From positions 60,023-124,022 of the forward strand of contig JANQQM010000011.1 of the NCBI GenBank assembly GCA_028289365.1: 64,000 bases of DNA, read 5' to 3'. Under the pieces are notes generated by a model. That model ran no database searches. It worked only from the letters and a program-made list of their open reading frames with translations, and was not told where the DNA came from. Made by a program: the position numbers and the translations under genes. This stretch comes from Salaquimonas sp. GTDB taxonomy: Bacteria; Pseudomonadota; Alphaproteobacteria; Rhizobiales; Rhizobiaceae. Shown piece after piece: positions 9,676-22,439 of the stretch. Within the stretch, counting starts at the first letter, position 1. Each line of letters opens with the position of its first letter.

Positions 9676-9737
9676 TTTGATAAACTGATTGGTCAGACAG
9701 TTTGCGCTAAATCCCGTGTTGCCCAGTGGAGGCCACC

Positions 9738-9995
9738 TTGCCATTGCCAAATCCGGACACGCTGCTTTCGCTATTCTCGCTTGAGGCGATTTTGGCATTG
9801 CCTTGGTATGTCGGCATTCCGGGGCTGATGGTTGTCGCAATATTTGTCTGGTCGGCCTTTCGTGCGCTCCTTTCGCTTCGTATTTTCAAGGTCATCACCA
9901 ATCTGGTAATGGCGGCAGTCATGTTCATTATTCTGAGCCAGGGCGGCAATGCACTTGTCCAGATGATTGGTGCTCCGCCACCGCCGGCCACGTGA
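9738..9995 (+). CDS. Small membrane protein, tandem paralog B
   Basis: This is the paralog of the preceding gene: same length (85 residues), same LPWYVG motif near residue 22 and the same two-helix layout, with a Pro-rich tail (APPPPAT). I chose the TTG at 9738 because GGAGG lies 5 bases upstream. A GTG at 9726 is in frame but would bury that ribosome binding site inside the gene. It is probably co-transcribed with paralog A. I do not recognise a family. Confidence 0.65.
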   Translation: MPLPNPDTLLSLFSLEAILALPWYVGIPGLMVVAIFVWSAFRALLSLRIFKVITNLVMAAVMFIILSQGGNALVQMIGAPPPPAT

Positions 9996-10003
9996 GATTG
10001 AAC

Positions 10004-10240
10004 TTACGCGTTCAACATCGAAAAAATTTCATCCTTCAGGTGCAACCGCTTTTTCCGCATGTCCTCGAGATGCAGGTCATCGGTTGGTTCTATGTCGGTT
10101 TCTGCGCGATGCACGGCGCGATTGATCTCGTGATACTCGTCGAACAATTTCAGAAAATGCGCGTTTGACGATTTCAGATCATGAATTTTGTCCTTGAACT
10201 CGGGAAACTCTTCAGCAAGTTCGTGCGGTACATGGGACAT
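10004..10240 (-). CDS. YdcH family protein (DUF465)
   Basis: This 78-residue soluble, highly charged helical protein matches the YdcH/DUF465 pattern: an N-terminal HELAEEFPEFKDKIHDLK segment, a central acidic helix, and a C-terminal KKRLHLKDEIFSML helix. The molecular function of the family is not established. It lies 90 bases downstream of pdhC in the same orientation and converges with the paralog pair. Confidence 0.88.
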   Translation of the reverse strand: MSHVPHELAEEFPEFKDKIHDLKSSNAHFLKLFDEYHEINRAVHRAETDIEPTDDLHLEDMRKKRLHLKDEIFSMLNA

Positions 10241-10329
10241 TCAGGTCACTCCAAATCTTCATTTTCATCCTGCTGAAATTTCTTGATCGCTGGCCTCTAA
10301 CGCCATGACAGAGATCAACAAGGTAAAAT

Positions 10330-11664
10330 TCAAACCAACATGCTCATCGGGTTTTGGATATAGCGTTTGAACGCCTGCAGGAGTTCCGCTCCCAATGCAC
10401 CGTCGACCGCACGATGATCAGTTGAAAGCGTCACGGTCATTACCGTTGCGATGCTCACCGCGCCGTCCCTGACCACAGGCCTTTGTTCACCGGCACCGAC
10501 CGCCAGAATTGTTGCATGGGGCGGATTGACCACCGCTGCAAAATCACGGACGCCCATCATGCCCATATTGGAAACCGCCGTGGTTCCGCCCTGGTACTCT
10601 TCCGGCTTCAGCTTGCGTTCCTTGGCGCGCTTGCCGTAATCCTTCATTTCATTGGAAATTGTCGAAAGCGATTTTTGATCGGCCTTCCGGATGATCGGGG
10701 TAATCAGGCCACCGGGAATGGAGACCGCCACACCAACATCGGAGTGCTTGTGCTTGACCATGGCTTCGTCCGTCCAGGACACATTGGCATCGGGCACGTC
10801 ATGCAGCGCCAGCGCAAGGGCCTTGATCACCATGTCATTGACCGACAATTTGTAGGATGGCGCGCCATCGACTTCCGGCGCAGCGCCGTTCAGCTGCGCA
10901 CGCAATGCCAGGAGATCATCGAGCTGGCAATCAACTGAAACATAGAAATGCGGAATGGTCTGTTTGGATTCCTGCAGGCGCTTGGCAATTGTCTTGCGCA
11001 TGCCGTCATGCTTGACGAGTTCGTAGGAACCCTCTTCAAACAGGCTGAGCACCTGATCATCGCTCATGCCGGTCGGAGCCGAAGCTGCGGCCGCCGGCGC
11101 AGGTGCAGCCGCCGCGGCTGCACCACCTGTGGCAACTGCCGCCTCTACATCCCGTTTCACGACCCTGCCATGCGGTCCGGAACCGGTTATTTTAGCAATA
11201 TCAAGCCCTGCTTCCTTCGCCAGGCGTCGGGCGAGTGGTGAGGAGAATACACGTTCGCCGGTGGCCGCGACCGGTGCGGCTGGTGCTGGAGCCGGACTTG
11301 CGGCGGGCGGTGCTTCTGCCGGTGGCGGGGTCGGAGCTGCAGGTGCTGCCGTTTCTGCCGCAGCCGGCGCAGGCGCTGCAGCGCCATTTCCACCGGCTTT
11401 CGCAGCTTCAGCAACATCCTCGCCATCTTCGGCGAGCACGGCGATCAGTGCATTGACCTTCACGCCTTCCGTACCTTCGGGAACTACAATCTTCGCAACG
11501 GTTCCCTCGTCAACGGCTTCAACCTCCATCGTTGCCTTGTCGGTTTCGATCTCGGCAATGACATCGCCTGAAGATACTGAATCGCCTTCCTTGACCAGCC
11601 ATTTTGCGAGGTTGCCCTCTTCCATGGTCGGTGACAGCGCCGGCATCGTGATGTTGATCGGCAT
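10330..11664 (-). CDS. pdhC: Pyruvate dehydrogenase E2, dihydrolipoamide acetyltransferase
   Basis: This is the core of the pyruvate dehydrogenase complex and transfers acetyl groups from lipoamide to CoA. The 444-residue protein has one N-terminal lipoyl domain with lipoyl-lysine in [11 protein letters not shown] (Lys 43), a long Ala/Pro linker (about 85-135), a peripheral-subunit-binding domain ([14 protein letters not shown]), a second Ala-rich linker, and the catalytic domain ending with the active-site TDHRAVDGA (His, Asp) near 415. The Ala/Pro linkers create long spurious open frames on the other strand. Confidence 0.96.
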   Translation of the reverse strand: MPINITMPALSPTMEEGNLAKWLVKEGDSVSSGDVIAEIETDKATMEVEAVDEGTVAKIVVPEGTEGVKVNALIAVLAEDGEDVAEAAKAGGNGAAAPAPAAAETAAPAAPTPPPAEAPPAASPAPAPAAPVAATGERVFSSPLARRLAKEAGLDIAKITGSGPHGRVVKRDVEAAVATGGAAAAAAPAPAAAASAPTGMSDDQVLSLFEEGSYELVKHDGMRKTIAKRLQESKQTIPHFYVSVDCQLDDLLALRAQLNGAAPEVDGAPSYKLSVNDMVIKALALALHDVPDANVSWTDEAMVKHKHSDVGVAVSIPGGLITPIIRKADQKSLSTISNEMKDYGKRAKERKLKPEEYQGGTTAVSNMGMMGVRDFAAVVNPPHATILAVGAGEQRPVVRDGAVSIATVMTVTLSTDHRAVDGALGAELLQAFKRYIQNPMSMLV

Positions 11665-11668
11665 TCAT

Positions 11669-11950
11669 TCAACTCCCGTTTTCTTCAGCATACAGACCGT
11701 CATTTTCGACGATGCGTGCCGTAATGTGTATTTTTCCGTCATCAGCAGGTAGTTGGGAGGCCAGTTTCGTAATCAATTTGGCTTCCGCAACTGCTTTGAC
11801 TATCGCCTCCTCCGGCGTCAATGACCGGTTACTCAACAGCTCAAGCGCGTCTTGTGAAATCTCGATGACGCTCTTTCGCGCATCAATTTGAACTGATCCA
11901 GAAAACTGGTCATATCGAACGGTTCTCAGATCAAGGCGTTCAATTGGCAC
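11669..11950 (-). CDS. DUF5076-like small protein inside the pdh operon
   Basis: This is a 93-residue soluble protein with no signal peptide or obvious cofactor motif, encoded between pdhB and pdhC with gaps of 4-5 bases on each side. The sequence resembles the DUF5076 family of alphaproteobacteria, an identification I make from memory and hold moderately. The tight packing suggests an accessory or regulatory role for the complex, but nothing in the sequence proves this. Confidence 0.65.
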   Translation of the reverse strand: MPIERLDLRTVRYDQFSGSVQIDARKSVIEISQDALELLSNRSLTPEEAIVKAVAEAKLITKLASQLPADDGKIHITARIVENDGLYAEENGS

Positions 11951-11955
11951 GATGT

Positions 11956-13335
11956 TTAATCCCGATAGGTTACAGCCTTTACCGCTTCGACTATTTCAGC
12001 CGCACTTGGCAGCGCCAGTTTCTCCAGATTTGCCGCATAGGGCATCGGCACATCCTTGCCGCAGATCGTGGTAACCGGTGCATCGAGATAATCAAACGCA
12101 CGCTGGGTAACCTGACTTGCGATATGATCGCCAACCGAATTCTGTGGGAAACCTTCTTCAACCGTTACGAGCCGGCCGGTTTTCCTGACGGAATTCAACA
12201 CGGTGTCGTAATCCATCGGCCTGATGGTTCTGAGATCAATAAGCTCGACATCGATTCCCATGCCGACAAGTTCCTCCGTCGCGGCTATCGCATAGGTCAT
12301 GCCGATACCAAAGGAAACGATTGTCACGTCATTGCCTGAGCGGTGGATTCGTGCCTTTCCGATCGGAAGCACAAAATCATCCAGCTTCGGTACGTCGAAT
12401 GTCTGGCCGTACAGGATTTCGTTTTCCAGGAAGATGACCGGGTTTGGATCGCGGATGGCCGCTTTCAGCAGGCCCTTAGCGTCCGAAGCATTGTACGGCA
12501 CAATCACTTTCAGTCCCGGAACATGGCTGTACCAGGATGCATAGCATTGCGAGTGCTGCGCTGCCACGCGCGCTGCGGCACCATTCGGGCCGCGGAACAC
12601 GATCGGCGCGCCCATCTGCCCGCCGGACATATAAAGTGTCTTGGCCGCGGAGTTGATGATCTGATCCATCGCCTGCATCGCGAAATTAAAGGTCATGAAT
12701 TCCACGATCGGCTGCAGGCCGGCCATGGCTGCGCCAACACCGATCCCCGCAAAACCGTGCTCGGTAATCGGGGTATCGACGACGCGTCGCGCGCCGAATT
12801 CATCCAGAAGCCCTTGTGTCACCTTGTAGGCACCCTGATATTCGGCGACTTCTTCACCCATGACAAAGACATTGTCATTCGTGCGCATTTCTTCGGCCAT
12901 GGCATCGCGTAAGGCTTCACGAGCGGTGGTTGGCACCATCTCGGTTCCAGCGGGAATATCGGGGTCGGACGCTACTTCCTGCTTGATCTCTGCCGGAGCC
13001 GCTGCTACCGGCGCGGGAGCCTCGGCAGGCGCTTCGGCTGCAGGTACAGGCGCAGGAGCCGCTGAAGCCGTGCCGATATCTGCGGCAGTTTCGCCATCGG
13101 CCAGCAACACTGCGATTGGCGTGTTGACTTTGACGCCCTCGGTGCCGGCTTCGATCAAAATCTTCCCGATTTTGCCTTCATCAACCGCCTCGACCTCCAT
13201 TGTGGCCTTGTCGGTTTCGATTTCGGCAATCACGTCGCCGGAAGCGACATCATCACCTTCATTGACCAACCATTTTGCAAGATTGCCCTCCTCCATGGTC
13301 GGTGAAAGTGCGGGCATGAGAATTTCTACTGGCAT
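11956..13335 (-). CDS. pdhB: Pyruvate dehydrogenase E1 component, beta subunit with N-terminal lipoyl domain
   Basis: The 459 residues combine an N-terminal lipoyl domain (about 1-78; lipoyl-lysine 43 in [11 protein letters not shown], nearly identical to the PdhC domain), an Ala/Pro linker, and a transketolase-type E1-beta domain from about 130 ([12 protein letters not shown]...[17 protein letters not shown]). The C-terminal transketolase domain carries [15 protein letters not shown]1-beta with its own lipoyl domain is characteristic of alphaproteobacterial complexes. It is co-transcribed with pdhA, which ends 17 bases upstream. Confidence 0.96.
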   Translation of the reverse strand: MPVEILMPALSPTMEEGNLAKWLVNEGDDVASGDVIAEIETDKATMEVEAVDEGKIGKILIEAGTEGVKVNTPIAVLLADGETAADIGTASAAPAPVPAAEAPAEAPAPVAAAPAEIKQEVASDPDIPAGTEMVPTTAREALRDAMAEEMRTNDNVFVMGEEVAEYQGAYKVTQGLLDEFGARRVVDTPITEHGFAGIGVGAAMAGLQPIVEFMTFNFAMQAMDQIINSAAKTLYMSGGQMGAPIVFRGPNGAAARVAAQHSQCYASWYSHVPGLKVIVPYNASDAKGLLKAAIRDPNPVIFLENEILYGQTFDVPKLDDFVLPIGKARIHRSGNDVTIVSFGIGMTYAIAATEELVGMGIDVELIDLRTIRPMDYDTVLNSVRKTGRLVTVEEGFPQNSVGDHIASQVTQRAFDYLDAPVTTICGKDVPMPYAANLEKLALPSAAEIVEAVKAVTYRD

Positions 13336-13352
13336 GACGTTCTCCTCCTGCC

Positions 13353-14405
13353 CTATTTCAAAATATCCGTGTAGAGCTCGGACGGATCCGGCTCTGGATC
13401 ATTTTGCGCAAATTCGGCCGATTTGCTGACGATATCGCGAATTTCCTTGTCGATAGCCTTCAGCTCGTCCTCGGTTGCCCATTCTTTCTCGGTAAGTCGC
13501 GCCTTTACCTGCTCTATCGGATCGGATTCAGAACGCATTTTCTGAACCTCGTCCTTTGAACGGTATTTGGCCGGGTCAGACATTGAATGCCCGCGATAGC
13601 GATAGGTTTGCATCTCGAGAATGATCGGGCCCTCTCCTTTCCGGCACCATTTGGCAGCATAGTCAGCGGCGGCATTTACCGCGCGAACATCCATTCCATC
13701 GACCTGCATGCCTGGAATGTTGAAGGAGGCGCCACGCTGTGAAAAATCGGTCTGCGCCGAAGCACGCGCGACGGAAGTTCCCATGGCATAACGGTTGTTT
13801 TCGATCACATAGATAACCGGAAGCTTCCAAAGCTCGGCCATGTTGAAACTTTCATAAACCTGGCCCTGGTTTGCAGCACCATCACCAAAATAGGTGACGC
13901 TGACTTTGCCATTGTCCCGGTACTTATTGGCAAATGCCAGACCGGTACCGAGCGAAACCTGCGCTCCGACAATGCCGTGGCCGCCGTAGAAGTCCTCTTC
14001 CTTGGAGAACATGTGCATCGAGCCACCCTTGCCGCGGGAATATCCGCCACGCCGGCCTGTCAGTTCCGCCATTACGCCATTTGGATCCATGCCCTTGGCC
14101 AGCATATGGCCGTGATCGCGATATCCGGTGATAACCTGGTCACCTTCGGTCAATGCCATCTGCACGCCGGTGACCACGGCTTCCTGACCGATGTAAAGGT
14201 GACAGAAGCCGCCGATAAAGCCCATGCCATAGAGTTGGCCGGCCTTTTCCTCAAATCTGCGTATCAACAGCATTTCCCGGTAGGCTTCCAGCTCCTGCTC
14301 CTTGGCAAAGTTTGCGGGTTTCGGTGCCTTGACCGCTGTAGGTAGCGCGGATGCCGCGGATTTACGTGACGTCGCGCTGTCAGACTTCTTGGGCCTGGTA
14401 GCCAT
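13353..14405 (-). CDS. pdhA: Pyruvate dehydrogenase E1 component, alpha subunit
   Basis: This is the thiamine-diphosphate-binding subunit of the decarboxylating E1. The 350-residue protein has the ThDP/Mg motif GDGAANQGQ...[10 protein letters not shown] and the phosphorylation-loop-like [11 protein letters not shown]. The first ~30 residues are basic and Ala/Ser/Lys-rich. The ATG at 14405 has a strong GGGAGGGG site just upstream, marking the first gene of the pdhA-pdhB-DUF5076-pdhC operon. The 243 bases upstream are AT-rich and presumably hold its promoter; I could not fix the boxes. Confidence 0.96.
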   Translation of the reverse strand: MATRPKKSDSATSRKSAASALPTAVKAPKPANFAKEQELEAYREMLLIRRFEEKAGQLYGMGFIGGFCHLYIGQEAVVTGVQMALTEGDQVITGYRDHGHMLAKGMDPNGVMAELTGRRGGYSRGKGGSMHMFSKEEDFYGGHGIVGAQVSLGTGLAFANKYRDNGKVSVTYFGDGAANQGQVYESFNMAELWKLPVIYVIENNRYAMGTSVARASAQTDFSQRGASFNIPGMQVDGMDVRAVNAAADYAAKWCRKGEGPIILEMQTYRYRGHSMSDPAKYRSKDEVQKMRSESDPIEQVKARLTEKEWATEDELKAIDKEIRDIVSKSAEFAQNDPEPDPSELYTDILK

Positions 14406-14648
14406 TTATCCCCTCCCGGTGGATCTAATTCATCCAATCCGTTGACGGTAAGGATGAATTTCGTTGGCGGCATTGCTATTTGCCGATTTTCAAGAATGAT
14501 GCCTGTCTGCTTACTAATTCTGCTATTACATTATCGCATAGTTTCGATATGACAATTGCAATTTGCGCATGGCTAGCATTCGCTAATCGTCTAATTAAAC
14601 AGGAATTTTCTTGTATTAACGGGATTTGAGTTAATTTATTGAATTCTA

Positions 14649-14978
14649 CTATTCTGCGCCTGCGGAAGGCGTCTTCAAAATTGCAATTTCATCAGGCGCC
14701 AGCAGGTTGAGCGTATTGCGCGCCACTTCGTCGAGCATGTCTCTTTCAAGTGTGCCGTCATGCAATAGCAGCACCCGCGCTTCAAGTTTTACGCGTTCGG
14801 AGGTCAATGCGGCCAGTTCAAACTCGAGATGGCGCGTTTCATCGGCCAACCTGGCAAGCGATTGTGTGCCGTAACGGCCATTCATTGCGTGATAGATAAA
14901 ATAGGAAAGCAAAAGTGCGCAGAATGCTGGAACAGCATAGCTGGACCACTTGCTGTTCCGTTTTTGGCGGGTTGACAA
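14649..14978 (-). CDS. Septum formation initiator (FtsB/DivIC family)
   Basis: This 109-residue bitopic protein has a short basic N-terminus, one transmembrane helix (about 15-31) and a periplasmic coiled coil (about 40-80, with LARLADETRHLEFELAAL). FtsB/DivIC proteins bridge FtsL and FtsQ in the divisome. The location just before pdhA and after eno in the same orientation is the usual one in Hyphomicrobiales. The start is a TTG at 14978 preceded by AGGGG. Confidence 0.85.
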   Translation of the reverse strand: MSTRQKRNSKWSSYAVPAFCALLLSYFIYHAMNGRYGTQSLARLADETRHLEFELAALTSERVKLEARVLLLHDGTLERDMLDEVARNTLNLLAPDEIAILKTPSAGAE

Positions 14979-15082
14979 GTCTCAAGACCCCTACTCATTA
15001 CTAGTACGAACATAATGAACAAGGTTGCTTAACGTCGGGTTTATGAATGCTGAAAATCGCGTTGCTAACTAACATTCGACGC

Positions 15083-16135
15083 TCAGTTCCCAGACCAAGT
15101 CAGCCATCTGCCGTGAAAGTCTGTGTGCCCCAGTAATTTGTCCAGGTCGCCCGGCCACGCTCTCAGACGGATTTCCGCGCTATTGCCTGCCGCCTCAACC
15201 GATAGCCAGGCAATTGGCGAAGTTTCGTCAGCCTGCTTCCCGGCTTTTTCAATCAGCTTTTGACATTGATCCTGAATATGTTTGGCGAAGTACTGCCAGG
15301 CAATAGAATGAAAGATCACATGAACAAATCCTTGCTGCCTTTCCACAAGCCTTTGCTGCAACCACTCGCTGGCATCGCAGGAGACAACCAGCGCTTGAAG
15401 GTTCATGGATTGCCCGATCTGAACGGCGTGGTTCAAACGTTCATGTCGAGTAATCTGATCCGGCCAGATATAGGAGCGCAGCCGGTTCATATCGTCTTCG
15501 GAATTGATATCCAGCGGGTTCAGATCACAACCAGATCGATCCGCAATCTTTATTTCGGTGATTTCAGGAGTTCTCCCCCTAAGTTCGGGTGAGAGAATGA
15601 CCCGAGAACCGAGATTGCCAGAATGTTTCGATCCAAACTCATATCGATACTGGTCGCAAAGCAGGTTTAGGCCGGCGCTTGCGCCAATCTCAGACAGAAT
15701 GAGCGGCAGTTCAAACCTGCGTCCTATTTCCATCAGTCCGGCATAGATTGCAGATGAACGCCTAATTTCATTTGTCTGCGGCGCGAACTGCAGCCGGTCA
15801 ATGATGTGCTCGCTGTGAACATCCATGCTGGAAGCGAGCACTGTCCAGAACAGGTCATCATCTGAAGGGGCTGAATTGGGTGGATAAACACGCGCAAGGT
15901 TTTCGTCGGCACCGGTAATGACCAGGGCATGAAGAGCGCCGGCCAATCTCATGGCAAGCACATCGCCCTTGTTGGATGCATCGCCCTGCCAGGTGAGAAC
16001 CGCTTCACCGACGACGCTGTCTCGCGACAGGCGCGAAGCGATGACATGGCAAAGCCGGGCGGTGAAGTCAGAGCCTAGCGCCCGACAGGAATCCCCTGTC
16101 TCCTGGAACGCTTCTCGTATCTCGCCTTCGTGCAA
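15083..16135 (-). CDS. DUF2332 family protein
   Basis: This 350-residue soluble protein has a Rossmann-like pattern (EIGASAGLNLLCDQYRYEFG) that resembles a methyltransferase-type glycine loop, and LVVSCDASEWLQQRL later. It matches the DUF2332 family, whose function is unknown. I place the start at a TTG (16135) with AGGA 5 bases upstream. A longer frame reaching 16285 would overlap the end of eno by more than 130 bases and reads as non-homologous sequence. It follows eno in the same orientation. Confidence 0.8.
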   Translation of the reverse strand: MHEGEIREAFQETGDSCRALGSDFTARLCHVIASRLSRDSVVGEAVLTWQGDASNKGDVLAMRLAGALHALVITGADENLARVYPPNSAPSDDDLFWTVLASSMDVHSEHIIDRLQFAPQTNEIRRSSAIYAGLMEIGRRFELPLILSEIGASAGLNLLCDQYRYEFGSKHSGNLGSRVILSPELRGRTPEITEIKIADRSGCDLNPLDINSEDDMNRLRSYIWPDQITRHERLNHAVQIGQSMNLQALVVSCDASEWLQQRLVERQQGFVHVIFHSIAWQYFAKHIQDQCQKLIEKAGKQADETSPIAWLSVEAAGNSAEIRLRAWPGDLDKLLGHTDFHGRWLTWSGN

Positions 16136-16152
16136 TCGGTTCCTGCCGCAGG

Positions 16153-17433
<1,281 letters not shown>

Positions 17434-17549
17434 TTAGGTCCTGAATATTTGATGAAGTGATTTGGGTGGTTCTAGCCTCGACACGTGACAGAAGCAATAA
17501 ACCGACCAAAGGTAAGTTTTCAAGTTGTGACAACAACACCAAACCGCGG

Positions 17550-18380
17550 TTATTTCTTCACGACACTATCAATGGCGATCAGTTGTTCCAGAAGCGATTT
17601 CATTTCATGCAATGGAACCATGTTTGGTCCGTCGGAAGGCGCGTTGTCAGGGTCCTGGTGGGTTTCAATGAAGACGCCTGCGATACCAGTTGCGACGGCA
17701 GCCCGTGATAGATAGGGCACCATCGTCCTGTCACCGCCTGTCGAAGCCCCCTGCCCTCCCGGACTTTGGACCGAATGGGTAGCATCGAAGATTACCGGCG
17801 CACCTGTCCTGGCCATGATCGGTAGCGAACGCATGTCGGAAACAAGCGTGTTGTAGCCAAATGATGCTCCGCGCTCGGTCAATAACACTTTTGGATTGCC
17901 GGTCTCGGTCACTTTCGAAACGACATTGGTCATGTCCCAGGGCGCCAGAAACTGACCCTTCTTGATGTTGATTACCGAGCCGGTCTTGGCCGCAGCCACC
18001 AGCAGATCGGTCTGCCTGCACAAGAAAGCCGGGATTTGAAGTATATCCACATGCGGCGCGACTTGCGCGCACTGTTCTGCTGAGTGGACGTCAGTCAGTA
18101 TAGGAAGCTGAAACTCGCTGCGCAGATCATCAAAGATCGGCATGGCAGCCTCCAGGCCAGCGCCCCTCTTGCCGGAGAGGCTGGTCCGGTTGGCCTTGTC
18201 GTAGCTGGTCTTGTAGACGAACCCGATCCCGAGTTGGTTGCAAATCTCCTTCAGCCCGCCGGCCATATCAAAGGCATGCTGACGGGTCTCGAGCTGGCAC
18301 GGGCCGGCGATCAGCGATAACGGCAGATTATTGCCAATACCGACACCTCCCGCTTTTACAATACTGTCTGGATTAGTCAT
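17550..18380 (-). CDS. kdsA: 3-deoxy-8-phosphooctulonate synthase (KDO-8-phosphate synthase)
   Basis: KdsA condenses phosphoenolpyruvate with arabinose 5-phosphate for lipopolysaccharide inner-core KDO. The 276-residue barrel enzyme shows LIAGPCQLE, YKTSYDKANRTS, the LLTERGASFGYNTLVSD loop and IFDATHSVQSPGG. It follows the VOC-family gene with a 4-base overlap, so the two are coupled, and lies upstream of eno. Confidence 0.97.
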   Translation of the reverse strand: MTNPDSIVKAGGVGIGNNLPLSLIAGPCQLETRQHAFDMAGGLKEICNQLGIGFVYKTSYDKANRTSLSGKRGAGLEAAMPIFDDLRSEFQLPILTDVHSAEQCAQVAPHVDILQIPAFLCRQTDLLVAAAKTGSVINIKKGQFLAPWDMTNVVSKVTETGNPKVLLTERGASFGYNTLVSDMRSLPIMARTGAPVIFDATHSVQSPGGQGASTGGDRTMVPYLSRAAVATGIAGVFIETHQDPDNAPSDGPNMVPLHEMKSLLEQLIAIDSVVKK

Positions 18381-19288
18381 TTACCGGCCTCGAAGGCAAA
18401 GATTGCACCCTGTCCGGGCGCAGGATCAACAATCAAACGATTGCTGATTACATGAAAATTGATCTCGTTCTTTTCAAACCATTCGCCCGTCTTGTCCAGG
18501 TTTCTGACGCCAAACACAATCGCACGGCCGATCAATCCGCGCTCCGGCTGGTCGATGTCGGCACCAAACCACGCTTTCATCCCGACCGGCGAGTGAACGG
18601 CAATATTGACATTTGCACTTTGCAATTCAATCCCAAAGGAATGGGCGTTTTGGTCCCTCTGCCCAATGACCTCCTGCAGCAAATACTGAAAGTCGGAGGG
18701 ATTGACCTCGCTCAGCACTATTTCACGTATCGATTTCACACCATTCTTGTGACGCTGGAGTTTTTTCAGGTCAAAGTCAGCCAGGTTTTCCCGCTGGCAA
18801 GCCAGGTAAAAGAAGTCGGGCGAACGCAAATCTCCGGCAGCAGACATGGAAAAGGCAGCTGTCTGGGTAGCGCCTTTACTGTCCAAAATCTCCCGCTTGA
18901 AATTTACAACACGGCCAGCCGAAATTCCGGCTTTAACATATTTCTTGTGATCGGCTTTTATGTCGTGGCTGGTAAAGGCAATTGCAGAAAAACCATCAGC
19001 CGGATGCCTGAACCGGTAGGCCTGGTCGCGGGCAACAAAAGCGTTTCCCTTGATTGCGGCGGCCTCGCAGGTTTCGCGCTGTGCAATACCGAGTGGTTCT
19101 AGATAGGTGTTGTCAGAAAAGTAAACGCAACAATTCTCGGTACCGAACGGATGGACCGCATCTGCCGCGACTGTAAATCCAAGTGCCTGCAGTCTGTTGC
19201 GAGCCTCGCCGAGTGTGGTAACCGGCAGGACCACATGATCCAGCCGATTTGCAGAATTCACTGATTGGCGTTTTTTAGATTTCTTCAT
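18377..19288 (-). CDS. VOC (glyoxalase-like) family protein
   Basis: This 303-residue soluble protein starts with a lysine-rich segment and then the vicinal-oxygen-chelate pattern (RLDHVVLPVTTLGEARNRLQALGF, followed by HPFGTENCCVYFSDNTYLEPLG). It resembles the longer glyoxalase-like domain proteins that act on hydrophobic or aromatic substrates, but its substrate is unknown. Translational coupling to kdsA may be only organisational. Confidence 0.8.
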   Translation of the reverse strand: MKKSKKRQSVNSANRLDHVVLPVTTLGEARNRLQALGFTVAADAVHPFGTENCCVYFSDNTYLEPLGIAQRETCEAAAIKGNAFVARDQAYRFRHPADGFSAIAFTSHDIKADHKKYVKAGISAGRVVNFKREILDSKGATQTAAFSMSAAGDLRSPDFFYLACQRENLADFDLKKLQRHKNGVKSIREIVLSEVNPSDFQYLLQEVIGQRDQNAHSFGIELQSANVNIAVHSPVGMKAWFGADIDQPERGLIGRAIVFGVRNLDKTGEWFEKNEINFHVISNRLIVDPAPGQGAIFAFEAGK

Positions 19289-19387
19289 GGGTCAAGTTTC
19301 AAATCTATTGGCCCTACCAGCATTTAACTTCCGGTAGTGAACTTCCAATTCGGCTTATCAATAATCACGGATGGAATATCCGGCCAA

Positions 19388-20566
19388 CTATTTTTTTGGC
19401 CTTTGTACCGGTAACGGCACTTTCACGCGCCTTTTTCCAAAGACTGTCGGCCAATCCTTGGATTTTCCCCCATTGGCCATAAAGGCTGCCAAATTTGTAA
19501 CCGGCACATCCTCAAGCAGACCATAGGGGTCGGGCCCGGTGGCATTTCCAAGTTTGATTTGGTCAACACGCGTATTGTGCCCAACACGCTTCAGGTATTT
19601 AGCCTCGAGATCATCAAGGGTCGGCTGAGCCATCGCAAAGACTGTCTTGGTCTTGTTGGTGGCCTTCTTCTTATTCCTCTTCTTGCATACAGTCTCACGC
19701 ATATTGACGGGCACGATCTTTGCGTTCACAGGGCGCTTCAATTTTGGCAGTTTGTCCCGGATGAAGAACGAGCTTCTGGTGAAACTGTCGGTAAGCAATC
19801 TGGCAGCGCGTACGTTTCGTTCCTGACCTGTAGGCCCTCCCAACACGACTGCAATCAGTTCCCGGCCGCCGCGCTTGGCGGATACAACGATGTTTAGACC
19901 TGAGGCGCAGATAAATCCGGTCTTCATGCCGTTCGTACCCCTAAACCGTTGTAGCAAAGGATTGTGATTTTGCAGCTTTCGCTTGCCGTGCCGGATAGCT
20001 GGTATGTTGAAGTAATCGTCGTAGCGCGGAAATTCTTTCTTTAGCGCAATCGCCAAAACCGCCATATCGCGAGCGGAAGTGTATTGTTTGGGGTCGTGCA
20101 AGCCATGCGGATTGGTGAAGTTCGTATCACGCATGCCAAGCCTTGCGGCATGGCCATTCATCTTGGCGATGAAATCTTCCTCGGTCCCTGCTGCAGCCTC
20201 TGCAACCGCAACCGAAATGTCATTTGCGGATTTGACCATCAGAATACGGATGGCCGTATCAACATTCATCAGCGTTCCGACCGGGAAGCCCATCTTGCTC
20301 GGCGGCTGCGCGAGCGCGTTGCTCGACACCTTCACCGGAGACTTCATGCTGATATTGCCGGCACGCACTTCATGAAAAATCGTGTAGACGGTCATCAGCT
20401 TGGTCAATGATGCCGGGTACCAGCGATCGAATGCCTGATTTTTGCTGATGACCTTTTGCGTTGAAGTTTCAACCACAATGTGTGGGGCCGAGACGGCAAG
20501 TGTCGACCAGCAAATAGCAGCCCACACCACAAAATACGCCAAACATTTGGACTTCAATCCTGACAT
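19388..20566 (-). CDS. D-alanyl-D-alanine carboxypeptidase (penicillin-binding protein 5/6 family)
   Basis: This periplasmic peptidoglycan-trimming serine peptidase has 392 residues and a signal peptide ending near AVSA. The active-site motifs are SLTK (Ser about 53), SAN (in VKSANDIS) and KTG (in TNGMKTGF). The C-terminal third is Lys/Arg-rich and atypical, with a NKKKATNKTK stretch and VPLPVQRPKK at the end. The amphipathic anchor helix of classical PBP5 is not obvious. It is a single gene upstream of the VOC-kdsA-eno run. Confidence 0.92.
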   Translation of the reverse strand: MSGLKSKCLAYFVVWAAICWSTLAVSAPHIVVETSTQKVISKNQAFDRWYPASLTKLMTVYTIFHEVRAGNISMKSPVKVSSNALAQPPSKMGFPVGTLMNVDTAIRILMVKSANDISVAVAEAAAGTEEDFIAKMNGHAARLGMRDTNFTNPHGLHDPKQYTSARDMAVLAIALKKEFPRYDDYFNIPAIRHGKRKLQNHNPLLQRFRGTNGMKTGFICASGLNIVVSAKRGGRELIAVVLGGPTGQERNVRAARLLTDSFTRSSFFIRDKLPKLKRPVNAKIVPVNMRETVCKKRNKKKATNKTKTVFAMAQPTLDDLEAKYLKRVGHNTRVDQIKLGNATGPDPYGLLEDVPVTNLAAFMANGGKSKDWPTVFGKRRVKVPLPVQRPKK

Positions 20567-20689
20567 CGTGCCTCAAATATCAGAAAATGGTTGAGCAACT
20601 CATTAACAGAACGACAGGATAATTCCAGAGAGTTAACGGTAGTTTCATGAAACAAATTGGTTGATGTGCCAATTCATCATCAATTCCCG

Positions 20690-22330
<1,641 letters not shown>

Positions 22331-22386
22331 CTATCCCGAGAATTGCGATTCGCAAAGCACAAAGAAGACTTTGCGAATCAAATCAC

Positions 22387-22417
22387 AAAAAAAATCACCC
22401 GACCAAGGCCGGGTGAT
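22387..22417 (-). terminator. Strong Rho-independent terminator for secG
   Basis: On the reverse strand an 8-bp stem (ATCACCCG / CGGGTGAT; 22394-22401 and 22410-22417) with an 8-base loop is followed by eight T. It stands between the secG stop (22440) and the pyrG start (22318). Confidence 0.9.
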
Positions 22418-22439
22418 GGATTAAATTCTGTATGACTGC

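Noticed and set aside
9726..9737. GTG at 9726 as start of paralog B
   Set aside because: The GGAGG at 9728-9732 would lie inside the gene. It is ideally placed for the TTG at 9738, which also equalises lengths of the paralogs.
11066..11752. 228-residue forward frame across pdhC
   Set aside because: It is Ala/Gly/Ser-rich because it reads the reverse of the Ala/Pro linkers of pdhC. The sense frame has complete E2 motifs.
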